Program-made: the position numbers and the translations under genes
Notes under the pieces: generated by a model
Seen by the model: only the letters and a program-made list of their open reading frames with translations
Told to the model about the DNA's origin: nothing
The model's database searches: none
NCBI GenBank assembly: GCA_017446265.1
Contig: JAFSRD010000004.1
Span: forward strand, 1-64,000
DNA length: 64,000 nt
Origin: Treponema sp.
GTDB lineage: Bacteria > Spirochaetota > Spirochaetia > Treponematales > Treponemataceae
Direction of reading: 5' to 3'
Shown: positions 27,839 to 37,137 of the stretch, piece after piece
How positions within the stretch are numbered: position 1 is the first letter of the stretch
How the letters are laid out: each line of letters starts with the position of its first letter

Positions 27839-29116
27839 ATGCAGAAAAATGAGCAAAAATATAATGCATATATTAAAATCCTACATGAAGAGTTGATTCC
27901 TGCAATGGGATGTACTGAACCAATTGCGTTGAGTTTGGCAGCCGCAAAAGCACGGGAGGCGCTCGGCGCAATGCCTGACCATGTATCTGTCGGAGCAAGC
28001 GGCAGTGTTATTAAAAATGTTAAAAGCGTCGTAGTGCCCCATACGAACCACTTGCGAGGAATTCCTGCGGCAGTTGCAGCAGGAATCGTTGCAGGAAACT
28101 CTGCGCGTGAACTTGAAGTAATTGCCGACGTTTCTGATGAACAGTGTGCAGCAATAGCGCAATTTTTGGAAGCAACGCCCATCTCTGTGACACACATTGA
28201 CAACGGCATTACGTTTGACATTATCGTTACTGTGCATGCAGGAAGCTCATATGCAACTGTCCGCATTGCGCACTATCACACAAATATCGTACTCATAGAA
28301 AAAGACGGAGCGCGCTCTATTGATATTCCTGTCGTGGAAGCAGATGACGAAGGACTAACTGATCGTTCACTGCTAGACATAGAAAGCATTTACGATTTTG
28401 CACAGACTGTTGATATAGCTGATGTGCGCGACATCATCGCTCGGCAAATTTCATACAACACGGAGATTGCAAAGGAAGGGCTCTGTGGCGCATATGGCTC
28501 ATCAATCGGAAAATTGCTGCTTGCCTCGCAGGGAACTGCCGTCCATACGCGGGCAAAGGCAAAAGCGGCAGCAGGCTCAGATGCACGTATGAATGGATGC
28601 GAGCTGCCTGTCGTTATCAATTCGGGAAGCGGCAACCAGGGCATCACCTGTTCTGTGCCAGTCATTGAGTACGCAACAGAATATCACAAGAGCGAAGAAG
28701 AACTATACCGCGCGCTCGTGCTGTCAAACTTGGTGGCGATTCATCAAAAGACAGGCATCGGTCGGCTGTCTGCATATTGCGGAGCGGTGAGCGCAGGAAC
28801 AGGAGCAGGCGCAGGAATTGCGTATTTGCTCGGCGCAGGAATTGAAGACATTTCAAACACCATCTCTAATTCGCTCGCCATAGCTTCCGGTATGATATGC
28901 GACGGCGCAAAAGCGTCGTGCGCGGCAAAAATAGCAGAATCGGTAGACGCAGGCATACTTGGATACACCATGAGCATGCATAAAAAAAATTTTTTACCGG
29001 GCGACGGCATTGCCGGGCGCGATATTGAAGCAACGATTACAAACGTGGGTCGGCTCGCTAAAGACGGCATGCATCAGACAAATGAAGAAATTATAAAAAT
29101 AATGGTAGGACAGTAA
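27839..29116 (+). CDS. cyuA: L-cysteine desulfidase (CyuA/UPF0597 family)
   Basis: Breaks L-cysteine to pyruvate, ammonia and sulfide using a [4Fe-4S] cluster; homologous to the L-serine dehydratase alpha fold. The 425-residue product has Cys25 in GCTEP at the same position as the archaeal enzyme. Further candidate cluster ligands are Cys271 or Cys314 and Cys354 (GMICDGAK). UPF0597 members are variously described as cysteine desulfidases or serine dehydratases, so the substrate is not settled by sequence. The start has no ribosome-binding site and lies 6 bases after TATAAT. The next gene is a matching amino-acid symporter, which supports an uptake-and-degrade unit. Confidence 0.85.
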   Translation: MQKNEQKYNAYIKILHEELIPAMGCTEPIALSLAAAKAREALGAMPDHVSVGASGSVIKNVKSVVVPHTNHLRGIPAAVAAGIVAGNSARELEVIADVSDEQCAAIAQFLEATPISVTHIDNGITFDIIVTVHAGSSYATVRIAHYHTNIVLIEKDGARSIDIPVVEADDEGLTDRSLLDIESIYDFAQTVDIADVRDIIARQISYNTEIAKEGLCGAYGSSIGKLLLASQGTAVHTRAKAKAAAGSDARMNGCELPVVINSGSGNQGITCSVPVIEYATEYHKSEEELYRALVLSNLVAIHQKTGIGRLSAYCGAVSAGTGAGAGIAYLLGAGIEDISNTISNSLAIASGMICDGAKASCAAKIAESVDAGILGYTMSMHKKNFLPGDGIAGRDIEATITNVGRLAKDGMHQTNEEIIKIMVGQ

Positions 29117-29138
29117 ACTGCCCTTGAGGAGGAAACGT

Positions 29139-30329
29139 ATGAAATTTCTAACTAGTCTTCCAGTAAAACTGTTGCTGGGTGTCGCAGTCGGCATCATCGT
29201 TGGTCTTGTTGCCAACGCTGCCGTCATGAATGTCGTTGTGACAGTGCGCTACATCTTGAGCCAACTCATTATGTTCTGCGTGCCACTCATCATCATTGGT
29301 TTTATTGCGCCATCTATTACACGGCTGGGAAAAAACGCGTCGCGCATGCTCGTTGTTGCAGTCATCATCGCGTATGCATCAACGCTGCTCGTTGCCCTCT
29401 TGTCGATGTTCGCAGGATTCGGCATTATTCCGCTCTTGAACATCGTCTCATCAGTAGAAGGCCTCAAGGAGCTGCCGCCTGTATTGTTCCAGCTTACCAT
29501 TCCACAGCTCATGCCTGTCATGAGCGCGCTCGTCGTTTCAATACTGCTCGGTCTTGCAGCAACATGGACGAATGCAAAAACTATAACGATGATGCTTGAA
29601 GAATTTCAAAAGATTGTTCTTGACATTGTAACAAAAATCATCATTCCCATTTTACCGGTGTTCATTGCGTTTACATTCTGCGGGCTTGCGTATGAAGGAA
29701 CAATTACAAAGCAGTTCCCGGTGTTTGTCACAGTCATCCTCATTGTCATGGCAGGACATTTTATCTGGCTGGCAGTGCTCTACGCGGCAGCTGGCGTCTA
29801 CGCAAAAGAGAATCCGTTTAAAATTCTGAAAAATTATGGACCTGCATATATCACTGCTGTTGGTACAATGTCAAGCGCTGCAACGCTTGCCGTTGCCCTG
29901 CGGTGCGCAGAGAAGTCGGAACCGCCGCTGCGAGACGACATGGTAGACTTTGGCATTCCGCTGTTTGCCAACATCCACTTGTGTGGTTCTGTTTTGACAG
30001 AAGTGTTCTTTGTGATGACTGTCTCTAAAGTGCTCTACGGCACGTTGCCCGAACTGCCAACGATGATTTTGTTCTGTGTGTTGCTCGGCATCTTTGCTAT
30101 CGGTGCACCGGGCGTTCCAGGCGGCACGGTCATGGCATCGCTCGGCCTTATCACCGGCGTGCTCGGTTTTGATGAAGCGGGAACAGCCCTCATGCTCACG
30201 ATTTTTGCGCTACAGGACAGTTTTGGCACAGCATGCAACGTTACCGGTGACGGCGCGCTTACACTGATACTGACTGGCTACGCGAACAAACACAACATTG
30301 AACGCCATAAACTTGAAGCGGTGTTCTAA
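29139..30329 (+). CDS. Dicarboxylate/amino acid:cation symporter (DAACS family)
   Basis: A 396-residue inner-membrane symporter. Hydrophobic spans alternate throughout. The serine-rich re-entrant loop GTMSSAATLAVALRC, GAPGVPGGTVMASLG and DSFGTACNVTGDGALTL are the transport-core signatures of the GltP/SstT fold. The ATG at 29139 follows a strong GGAGGA; the frame extends 5 codons upstream without a better site. It begins 22 bases after the desulfidase stop, so its natural substrate is probably cysteine or serine. E. coli pairs its desulfidase with a different transporter family, so this is an alternative partner. Confidence 0.9.
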   Translation: MKFLTSLPVKLLLGVAVGIIVGLVANAAVMNVVVTVRYILSQLIMFCVPLIIIGFIAPSITRLGKNASRMLVVAVIIAYASTLLVALLSMFAGFGIIPLLNIVSSVEGLKELPPVLFQLTIPQLMPVMSALVVSILLGLAATWTNAKTITMMLEEFQKIVLDIVTKIIIPILPVFIAFTFCGLAYEGTITKQFPVFVTVILIVMAGHFIWLAVLYAAAGVYAKENPFKILKNYGPAYITAVGTMSSAATLAVALRCAEKSEPPLRDDMVDFGIPLFANIHLCGSVLTEVFFVMTVSKVLYGTLPELPTMILFCVLLGIFAIGAPGVPGGTVMASLGLITGVLGFDEAGTALMLTIFALQDSFGTACNVTGDGALTLILTGYANKHNIERHKLEAVF

Positions 30330-30355
30330 AGCACATACGTCAGATTGGCGATACG

Positions 30356-30383
30356 GTGGAGTGTACGCACATGTATGCTCCAC
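30356..30383 (+). terminator. Possible terminator after the symporter gene
   Basis: GTGGAG (30356-30361) pairs with CTCCAC (30378-30383), followed by the loose T-run of GTTTGTT. The loop is large and the T-run weak. Confidence 0.35.
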
Positions 30384-30438
30384 GTTTGTTGCATGAGCAG
30401 CTGCTCGGGTAAATATACAATTGCTGAAGTATATTTCC

Positions 30439-30999
30439 TTACACTTTTACACTGCCGTGCCGTACAATGCGCATGCCGTCCACAACGCTCACAATGGTCG
30501 AGGGCAAAGCATTGAACGTATCGCCATCGTCAACAATCAAATCGACTGCATGTTCAAACATATCGATAATTTCTTGAATGCACTGCATAACAGGATTGCC
30601 GCTCATATTTACGCTCGTCGAATATAACGGCGCGCCACACCTCTCTATAATCGCTCGCAACCAAACATCGTCAGGGCAGCGGAACGCAGTTGTGCCGCCA
30701 CGCTTGTCATTTACAATGAGCGTAAGCGCGCCAGGCCACGCGTCGAGCAATGTCTGGGGAATTACGTCGTCAGTATAGGCAAAGATGTCGCGCGGTTCTG
30801 ATATGAGTTGAATGAACGGTTTCGCTTCTTCCCTGCCCTTTATTGCGCGAATTTTTTCATCTGTGCGAAACTGTGCATTTTCTTCAACTATTCCTGAAAA
30901 TCCGTAGATAGTATCTGTAGGCAGAACAACTATTTTGCCGCGCAAAAGCAGCGCCACACATATTTCAAGCGCGCTGCTGTCAGATTTTTTCAGTATCAT
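30439..30999 (-). CDS. Sua5/YciO/YrdC-family protein (threonylcarbamoyl-AMP synthase)
   Basis: Expected to make threonylcarbamoyl-AMP from threonine, bicarbonate and ATP for the t6A modification of tRNAs reading ANN codons. The 186-residue product has the usual length of the short YrdC form. The N-terminal KIVVLPTDTIYGFSG segment and SVNMSGNPVM near the C-terminus are family marks. Its ATG overlaps the stop of the upstream membrane-protein gene by 4 bases (ATGA). Separation from YciO paralogues is not certain by eye. Confidence 0.85.
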   Translation of the reverse strand: MILKKSDSSALEICVALLLRGKIVVLPTDTIYGFSGIVEENAQFRTDEKIRAIKGREEAKPFIQLISEPRDIFAYTDDVIPQTLLDAWPGALTLIVNDKRGGTTAFRCPDDVWLRAIIERCGAPLYSTSVNMSGNPVMQCIQEIIDMFEHAVDLIVDDGDTFNALPSTIVSVVDGMRIVRHGSVKV

Positions 31000-31496
31000 A
31001 GCTGCACAGTTACACTTTTTTCTTCATAATATGTTCTTTTTCCATGTGCATGCACTTTATGAGCCATTGTACGTGTGCCGCCGCCTGCAAGTGAAAGTAA
31101 AATAAACGTAAGCGCAAAAAATAAAATTCCGCACATTTTGCATGCGCTCTCGCTCAAAAACGGAATAGGCTTTCGCTTGAGCGCTGTTCCAGTATCATAC
31201 AGCGTCGCTTCATATGGTCTAAGCCCTGTAATTTTAACAATCTTTTCGTCATCGCCCACATAATCAAGCTTCCGCGCATATGCTGCAATCACATCTTTGT
31301 CTTTTTCAAGGGCAGTACGCTCAAGCGAAAGCTCATCATATATTTTCTGGATTGCAGCAGTCTGTCTGCTTATCTCATGTTTTTGTTCCTGTAGTTTTTT
31401 ATAGACGAGCATACCGTCTCTTCCTGCGCAAAATGATAAAAAGGCATATACAAACGTACCCGCAAAAGCAGCGATGAAACTTTTTGTCCGCATCAT
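30996..31496 (-). CDS. Small membrane protein with a coiled-coil middle, unknown function
   Basis: A 166-residue protein. It has a transmembrane segment near residues 7-24 and a charged, heptad-like stretch (KKLQEQKHEISRQTAAIQKIYDELSLERTALEKD, about 33-66). A second hydrophobic span follows near residues 115-138, then a basic histidine-containing tail. FtsL/FtsB-like or septum-associated proteins share this anchor-plus-coil layout, but I see no diagnostic motif. Two ATGs stand in tandem at the start. It is translationally coupled to the Sua5 gene. Left as hypothetical. Confidence 0.65.
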   Translation of the reverse strand: MMRTKSFIAAFAGTFVYAFLSFCAGRDGMLVYKKLQEQKHEISRQTAAIQKIYDELSLERTALEKDKDVIAAYARKLDYVGDDEKIVKITGLRPYEATLYDTGTALKRKPIPFLSESACKMCGILFFALTFILLSLAGGGTRTMAHKVHAHGKRTYYEEKSVTVQL

Positions 31497-31648
31497 AAAC
31501 TGAATATCGGTTATTGGGGCTATTTTCTGAAATGGAAATATGTGCTATAATCACAAAGGAATGGCGCATTTATACTATTTTTTTAAGCAGCATATGCCGA
31601 TAATGAAACTGAATTAGTATTCATCTTCTTTGAATAGAGGGAAACCAT

Positions 31649-33319
31649 ATGAGCGATGCATTAAACGACAAAAACGAACTAGACAGTTACGGTGTGTGGG
31701 TAAAACGTCCACCAACATCTGTGTCTGACAATAAAACAGACGATTTCAATTTTGATGCAGATATTCCTAATTTTTCTGAAACAGACGATGCAGCCGCATT
31801 CAATGATAAGATAGCTGACGATGCAACTCTTACAACAGAAGAATTAACAAATATCACTGATGACATACAGAGCGAAGAAGTTGCTCTAGATGAATTTCTT
31901 GATGACGATTTTTCTTTTGGCGACGATGCCAAAAAGACAGAAGATGTTCCACCGCTCGACATAGACTTATCTTTTGATGCCCCGCCGCAACAGGCAGCTC
32001 CCCAACCAGCAGAAGATATTGCATTCGACATTCCGTCATTTGATGAGCCTGCTGACTCATCAGAAGCGATTGACGCTGCTGCGCTCAACGAGATTGATTC
32101 ACCTGTCATCACCGATGAAAACTTTGACGACATTTTTGACGAACTTCCAGACGAAACATTCATGCCAAGCGATGAACGTTCCGATTCTGTCAGCACTCCC
32201 GATGCAATGGAAGATATTGACGTTGCAGACTTCGGATTTGATGCAAACGCAGAAGAAACTCCTGCTACATCAAATGGCTCCGAAGCTCCAACTCGCGAAA
32301 TTGTTGACTACGACCTTTCAGTTGCAGCAGATGACGCTCCATCATACGAAAGCAATATTGTTCCCGATAGCTTTGACGAAGAAACAAAATCGCTTATGGA
32401 CAATGCATCAGATTCAACACATGCAAGCGACAGTGAACTCCTTCAACAAATAGTTGCTGACCTGTCAGGATTGAAAAATGAAATTGAAGGATTGAAAAAT
32501 GAATTCGCTGAATTAAAATCTCGTGGTGGCATTGCAGCATCAAGTACAGAAACAAAAGGTGGATTTTTCAGCGACATGGACGAAGACGAAACTATTTCGC
32601 TCTCTGGCGATGAGCTTGACAACATCATGAACACTGCCGACTTTTCAAGCAATGATGCAGCCTCAGACCTCAACATCGTTCCAGATTCTTCGGGCATGTC
32701 AGATACAACACTCCCCGCTGACGATATTTTCGGCTCAATTGATGTGTCCGAGTCGCCTACTGTCGATGAGAATGCAGCTTCAAATCTCACTATGGATTTT
32801 GACAAAAACCTTGTTGAACCTGATTTGGAAGAATTTGAAGCAGACGCAGCAGATGAAATTCCAGAAGAGCTTCCAGAAGAAATAGCAATTCCACGCGCAG
32901 ATGATATTGTTGTAGGACCTTCTCAATCAGATTTCATGGATTCAGTAAAAGATACTACAGAAATTGCAATACCGTCAGTCACCGAGATTGTTCCTGACAA
33001 TGCAGATGCTGACACGCTTGAAGATATTCCTGAAGATATGGCATCTGTAGACGATTTCCTGAAACCAGAGCCGACAATAGCTGAATCATTGACGCAAGAC
33101 AATCTCGATTATTTGAACACAGACGAAGCGGCAAAAAAAGAATTAAAAAATGAAAGTACAGCCGACATTTCGTCAGAACTTAAAGAAGAAGTAAAGTCGG
33201 TATTGCTGTACATGGATCAACTCCTTGAAAGCCTTCCCGAAGAAAAAATAGTAGAGTTTGCGCGTTCCGAACAGTTTGCGACGTATAAAAAACTTTTTAC
33301 AGAACTCGGGCTGACATAA
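31649..33319 (+). CDS. Large acidic, mostly disordered protein heading the DUF115 operon
   Basis: A 556-residue, very acidic protein with no signal peptide. The N-terminus carries a short conserved-looking module (LDSYGVWVKRPP, residues 11-22). A long Asp/Glu/Ser/Pro-rich linker follows. A coiled coil lies near 266-292 (LLQQIVADLSGLKNEIEGL), then GGFFSDMDEDETISLSGDEL, more acidic linker, and a folded-looking C-terminus (LLYMDQLLESLPEEKIVEF to the end). This looks like a scaffold or adaptor with short binding motifs. GAGGGA precedes the ATG. Its stop overlaps the next ATG (TAATG), so the operon is tightly coupled. Function unknown. Confidence 0.8.
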   Translation: MSDALNDKNELDSYGVWVKRPPTSVSDNKTDDFNFDADIPNFSETDDAAAFNDKIADDATLTTEELTNITDDIQSEEVALDEFLDDDFSFGDDAKKTEDVPPLDIDLSFDAPPQQAAPQPAEDIAFDIPSFDEPADSSEAIDAAALNEIDSPVITDENFDDIFDELPDETFMPSDERSDSVSTPDAMEDIDVADFGFDANAEETPATSNGSEAPTREIVDYDLSVAADDAPSYESNIVPDSFDEETKSLMDNASDSTHASDSELLQQIVADLSGLKNEIEGLKNEFAELKSRGGIAASSTETKGGFFSDMDEDETISLSGDELDNIMNTADFSSNDAASDLNIVPDSSGMSDTTLPADDIFGSIDVSESPTVDENAASNLTMDFDKNLVEPDLEEFEADAADEIPEELPEEIAIPRADDIVVGPSQSDFMDSVKDTTEIAIPSVTEIVPDNADADTLEDIPEDMASVDDFLKPEPTIAESLTQDNLDYLNTDEAAKKELKNESTADISSELKEEVKSVLLYMDQLLESLPEEKIVEFARSEQFATYKKLFTELGLT

Positions 33320-34167
33320 TGGGATTGTTAAGCCGCGCAGGTAAAAAAACTAACGGACTGCTCGCAAAATCGCTTTCTGCAAGACAGGCGCATGTGTTTG
33401 CTTCGTTTTCTGCCTTTTGCCAAAAGCATCACTTTACTTCCTGTGCACTTTTAAAAATCATAGATGGCAGTTTTGTCATATCTGACTGTATGGGCATAGA
33501 CGCACCCACTGTCGTTTCGTCTGTTTCCACTCCAGACTTTTGGAACGGCGCAATAGGCACAGAATACGCTCTAAAGCGGTTCGCCGCATCTGACAACACG
33601 CTTGCACCATTTTATCAACTTTTTTCAGAGGCAATGAGAGAAACGGTTTGCGCACTGCACATAGTGCGCCTTTCGCCAGAGGCAATTTTTATGCATGTTG
33701 CAGCCAATGAAGACACATCGTTTGCGGCTTCTGCACAAGAGGTGCGGGAGTCTCTTCTTGCTTTTATTGCTGCCGGGCGGACTACAAAAATGCAGCTTCC
33801 CGACTTTGCAAGCCCACTTTCTTCATGCAGCGCGCAACTTTTGCTTCTTTCAGTCAAAAACGTGTTAAACAGTTTTTCTGTCGAAAATGCCGCGCTCACC
33901 GAAACGATATGCGCTGCCGTGTACAACGAGCTTTTTGCCGTATTGCAGCAATCGCTGAAACAACCAAATTGCACGGTACAGACATCACACGACGAGATAA
34001 AATTAATAATCTTTGCGCAGGAACATTTTGACGAGCAGCTTTTACAGGCGCATATTGCCCGAACATGCTCAAAACTGCTTGGTGCAGCCGCTGAATCATT
34101 TATTATTATTAAAGCTGGCGTTGCGCATACAGTTCAAGAAATTACGCAGTTTGTTGACGAAGGATAA
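33319..34167 (+). CDS. Hypothetical protein, second gene of the DUF115 operon
   Basis: A 282-residue cytoplasmic protein with no recognisable motif. It is mixed alpha/beta, with hydrophobic blocks too short for membrane spans and several cysteines (LSSCSAQLLLL, TETICAAVYNE). The first 20 residues are basic. It starts on the TAATG overlap with the acidic protein, and its stop is 2 bases before the DUF115 start. Fixed coupling to both suggests a dedicated role in the same process. I cannot assign a family. Confidence 0.75.
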   Translation: MGLLSRAGKKTNGLLAKSLSARQAHVFASFSAFCQKHHFTSCALLKIIDGSFVISDCMGIDAPTVVSSVSTPDFWNGAIGTEYALKRFAASDNTLAPFYQLFSEAMRETVCALHIVRLSPEAIFMHVAANEDTSFAASAQEVRESLLAFIAAGRTTKMQLPDFASPLSSCSAQLLLLSVKNVLNSFSVENAALTETICAAVYNELFAVLQQSLKQPNCTVQTSHDEIKLIIFAQEHFDEQLLQAHIARTCSKLLGAAAESFIIIKAGVAHTVQEITQFVDEG

Positions 34168-34169
34168 AC

Positions 34170-35639
34170 TTGGCGTTAACGTTCCTCATCGCTAAAAATG
34201 GAAGCACCGCATGTTCTTTCGACGGCGTGCTGCTCCATTCAAAATATAATCCTGAACAAGAATCCGAGCGATTTGTCGAGTCGCTTGCAGTTTCATTTAT
34301 ACCGCATTATGTCGTTGTAACAGAACCCGCACTTTCTTATTGCGCCAAATTTTTGCGGCAACGCTTTCCGCACGCACGCATCTGCGCAATCCGCTACGAT
34401 AAGTCGTTCGCCGCTTCAGACAACTTGTGGGATATCGTATTCAATGCGAGCAATAATTTGTCAAACGAACTTTTCAATACGCTCGGAGAAGAAGGCATTT
34501 GCAGCACGCTGTTCACTTCGTGGAAAGCTTCTGAACGTGCATATACACTACAACACGAAAATGCGTGGCACGAAATAAAAAAAGCGCTCGAAAAAAGCCG
34601 CGATGTACTCTTTACGCGAAGCTATTTTTCAAGCCGTTGGATTTTAAACGCCATCTCGTTTTGTACGCGCGTCAGGCATGCAGCATCTCTCAAAAAAGGA
34701 ACTTGCCCTGTCGTAGTCGCAGCCTCTGGTCCAAGCCTTGAAAGCGCACTTCCCTATCTCAAAAAATTTCGCGCTTCTTTTTTTCTTATTGCAGTATCTT
34801 CTGCGCTCTCCGTTCTTGCTGCGCACAATATTGCGCCCGACATATGCATTTCCACAGACGGAGGATTTTATGCACGCGCGCACATGCTGCAGTTCAATAC
34901 CCTTTTAAAAAAAGTGCCAATTGCACTTGCAAGTGAAGCAGCATGTGTGCGTTCTCTTTTTACTACAAGCTGCTTTATTCCGCTTTCGTACGGCGACGGC
35001 ATAAGTTCTGCGCTTCTGGAGCGCTGCAACATTCCCGCAATGCACGCGGAGCGCAATGGCACAGTGAGCGGTACAGCAATGCAGTTCGCACAAAATATCA
35101 CAGACGCACCGGTATTTTTGTGCGGGCTTGACATGGCTCCTGCACCGGCATTTCAGCATGCACAGCCGAATATGCTTGAACAAAGTGCAAGCTCATGCGA
35201 CAGCCGCATATCGCCAAAAGAGACGCGCATAAATGCAGCGCGCTTTTCGTCCAAATCACTTGAACTGTATCGGGCGTGGTTTCAATCGTTGCCTGACGAG
35301 TGTGTAAAAAATGCGTTCAGGCTGTCGCAGCACTTTCACTATGCACATGAACTTGGCGCACTGCACGACGTTGATTTTGCTTTTTTTGAAAAGGCGCGCT
35401 GCCCGTCGCCTGTCATGCCAAGATTGACGATGCAGCATATCCCTTGTGTAGAGCAGCGCATGAGCGTGGCAAAATCTTTTATAAAAGAATACGCGCACAG
35501 CGACGCATGGCTTCATGAAATCTTTCCTGCGGAGTATATCGCATGGCAACATGCAGACAACGAAAAAGAGCGTAAATGGGAGCAGCTTCAGCAAAAAAAT
35601 GAGACGCTCATTGCAAAGATAGAGAGGCTTTTAAAATAA
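34170..35639 (+). CDS. DUF115 / Maf-type (MptE-like) protein, paralogue 1
   Basis: A 489-residue cytoplasmic protein of the motility-associated-factor family (6-hydroxymethylpterin pyrophosphokinase MptE-like fold). In flagellated bacteria such proteins transfer nonulosonic acids or other sugars to flagellin. The N-terminal motif LLHSKYNP (about 21-28) recurs in the two paralogues. The nucleotide-binding-like segment is VVAASGPSLESALPYL (near 182), followed by PDICISTDGG and, later, VFLCGLDMAP. The start is TTG at 34170, supported by GAAGG 6 bases upstream and by the lack of a nearer ATG. Its stop overlaps the next ATG. No flagellin gene lies in the window, so the target is inferred. Confidence 0.85.
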   Translation: MALTFLIAKNGSTACSFDGVLLHSKYNPEQESERFVESLAVSFIPHYVVVTEPALSYCAKFLRQRFPHARICAIRYDKSFAASDNLWDIVFNASNNLSNELFNTLGEEGICSTLFTSWKASERAYTLQHENAWHEIKKALEKSRDVLFTRSYFSSRWILNAISFCTRVRHAASLKKGTCPVVVAASGPSLESALPYLKKFRASFFLIAVSSALSVLAAHNIAPDICISTDGGFYARAHMLQFNTLLKKVPIALASEAACVRSLFTTSCFIPLSYGDGISSALLERCNIPAMHAERNGTVSGTAMQFAQNITDAPVFLCGLDMAPAPAFQHAQPNMLEQSASSCDSRISPKETRINAARFSSKSLELYRAWFQSLPDECVKNAFRLSQHFHYAHELGALHDVDFAFFEKARCPSPVMPRLTMQHIPCVEQRMSVAKSFIKEYAHSDAWLHEIFPAEYIAWQHADNEKERKWEQLQQKNETLIAKIERLLK

Positions 35640-37132
35640 TGCGCCTGTATGCAGACATAATCAACGCAAAAAATGGCAGTCCTGTTCCGCTCTTTTCAAA
35701 CGGGCACGCCATGCACTCGCGTTATGACCCTGAAAAAGAAGCGGCAGGATGGGCTTCGACAATCAACTACGCGTCGCTCTTTGTCATTGCAGGAACAGGC
35801 GGAGGTTATTCTATTGCCGCCTTGAGAAAACGCTTTCCTGAAAGCGTCATTCTTGCGGCAGAGCATTCCGAAGAAGACATTGCATTTCTCTCGCACATTC
35901 CTGCATTTCACCATTTGTTAAGCGACAGTCGCGTTGTCATTTTTCCTGTCAAAAAAACAAAAACAGTGATGAAAAATTATTATTTGCCCGCAGTTTACGG
36001 CACACTGGCTGTTATCGAAATGCACAGCTGGCAACGCGAAAATAGCGACGACATTGCAACTTTTAGGGCGTGCGTAGCAGACGCTTCCCGCGCAATTTCT
36101 GCGGACTATTCGGTGCAATCGCACTTTGGAAAATTATGGCAGCGGAACATCATGCTGAACCTCAAGCAGTGCAACGGGCAGCATGCACCTGTTTTCCCGA
36201 CAGAAAAAACTGCATTCGTAGCGGCAGCAGGTCCTTCGCTCGACAACGCTATTTCATATGTACAGCAAAACAGAGCGTCGCTGTATGTCATTGCTACAGA
36301 CACTGCGTATCACAGTTTTGCAAAGTGCGGCATTGCATGCGATGCCGTCGTCTCAATAGACGGGCAGATGATTTCTGCATCTCATTTTCATAACGCAGTG
36401 CATGTCGAAGACACGCTTTTTGTTTTTGATCTGTGTGCAAATCAAAGCGCGGTGCAGTTTATCAATCGGCTAGGAGGAAAAACTACATTCGTGCAGACAG
36501 GGCATCCGCTCGCGCAATACGCCTCTTGTTTTGCAGAAGAAAAAACAGGCACACGCTTCCCAATCATAGAAACAGGAGCAGGAACGGTGACAATCGCCGC
36601 GTTCGATGCCGCGCTCAAAGCAGGATTTAAAAAAATTACTGTAGCAGGCGCAGATTTTTCATACTCACAAAAACCGTATGCAAAAGGCACATACCTCGAC
36701 GCGCTGTACAACACGCAGAACACGCGCACAGATACACAAGAAACGCTTTTCAGCCGCCTCATGTTCCGCACTGCTCTTGCTGAAACTGAAAACGGCATGA
36801 AGACGACAGACACGCTCGCATCGTATAAGGCGACGTTTGAATCATATATTGCACAACAATGTGATGTTATCTATGACGGAAAAATATATACTTGCCTGAC
36901 AAAAAAATCAGCATCGACGCTCATAGGCGCAACACAGTTTGATTTTGACGCTTTTGCAGCGCGCTTCAAAAACGATTTTACGAATGCAAGAGACACTGCT
37001 GCCGCGCCGCAATTTCCTCTAGTAGTTGCAACGCTTTTTCCTGCCGTCGCTGCATACCGCATGACGCATTTAAATGAATCAGTTGCCTCTCTTTTGAAAC
37101 TTGCATACAATGACATTCTGCGATATACTTAA
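35639..37132 (+). CDS. DUF115 / Maf-type protein, paralogue 2
   Basis: A 497-residue paralogue of the preceding protein with the same architecture. The MHSRYDP motif lies near residue 22, FVAAAGPSLDNAISYV near 197, then DAVVSIDGQ, ETGAGTVTIAAFDAAL and ITVAGADFSYS. The GPSL and D-G positions are intact, so both copies may be active, perhaps with different donors or target proteins. It shares the base of the TAATG junction with its upstream neighbour. The following gene starts 5 bases after its stop but also has its own promoter-like sequence inside the 3' end of this gene. Confidence 0.85.
   Translation: MRLYADIINAKNGSPVPLFSNGHAMHSRYDPEKEAAGWASTINYASLFVIAGTGGGYSIAALRKRFPESVILAAEHSEEDIAFLSHIPAFHHLLSDSRVVIFPVKKTKTVMKNYYLPAVYGTLAVIEMHSWQRENSDDIATFRACVADASRAISADYSVQSHFGKLWQRNIMLNLKQCNGQHAPVFPTEKTAFVAAAGPSLDNAISYVQQNRASLYVIATDTAYHSFAKCGIACDAVVSIDGQMISASHFHNAVHVEDTLFVFDLCANQSAVQFINRLGGKTTFVQTGHPLAQYASCFAEEKTGTRFPIIETGAGTVTIAAFDAALKAGFKKITVAGADFSYSQKPYAKGTYLDALYNTQNTRTDTQETLFSRLMFRTALAETENGMKTTDTLASYKATFESYIAQQCDVIYDGKIYTCLTKKSASTLIGATQFDFDAFAARFKNDFTNARDTAAAPQFPLVVATLFPAVAAYRMTHLNESVASLLKLAYNDILRYT
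37101..37129 (+). promoter_or_regulatory. Candidate promoter with -10 hexamer 8 nt before the GGDEF-like gene
   Basis: TTGCAT (37101-37106), a 17-bp spacer and TATACT (37124-37129), inside the end of the DUF115 gene. Eight bases separate it from the ATG, and there is no Shine-Dalgarno. The -35 match is poor. Confidence 0.4.
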
Positions 37133-37137
37133 ACAAT

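Noticed and set aside
31562-31618. An 18-codon open frame with AAAGGA in front of it, upstream of the acidic protein, as a leader peptide
   Set aside because: The purine-rich site touches the ATG without any spacing, and no attenuator hairpin follows, so it is probably chance.
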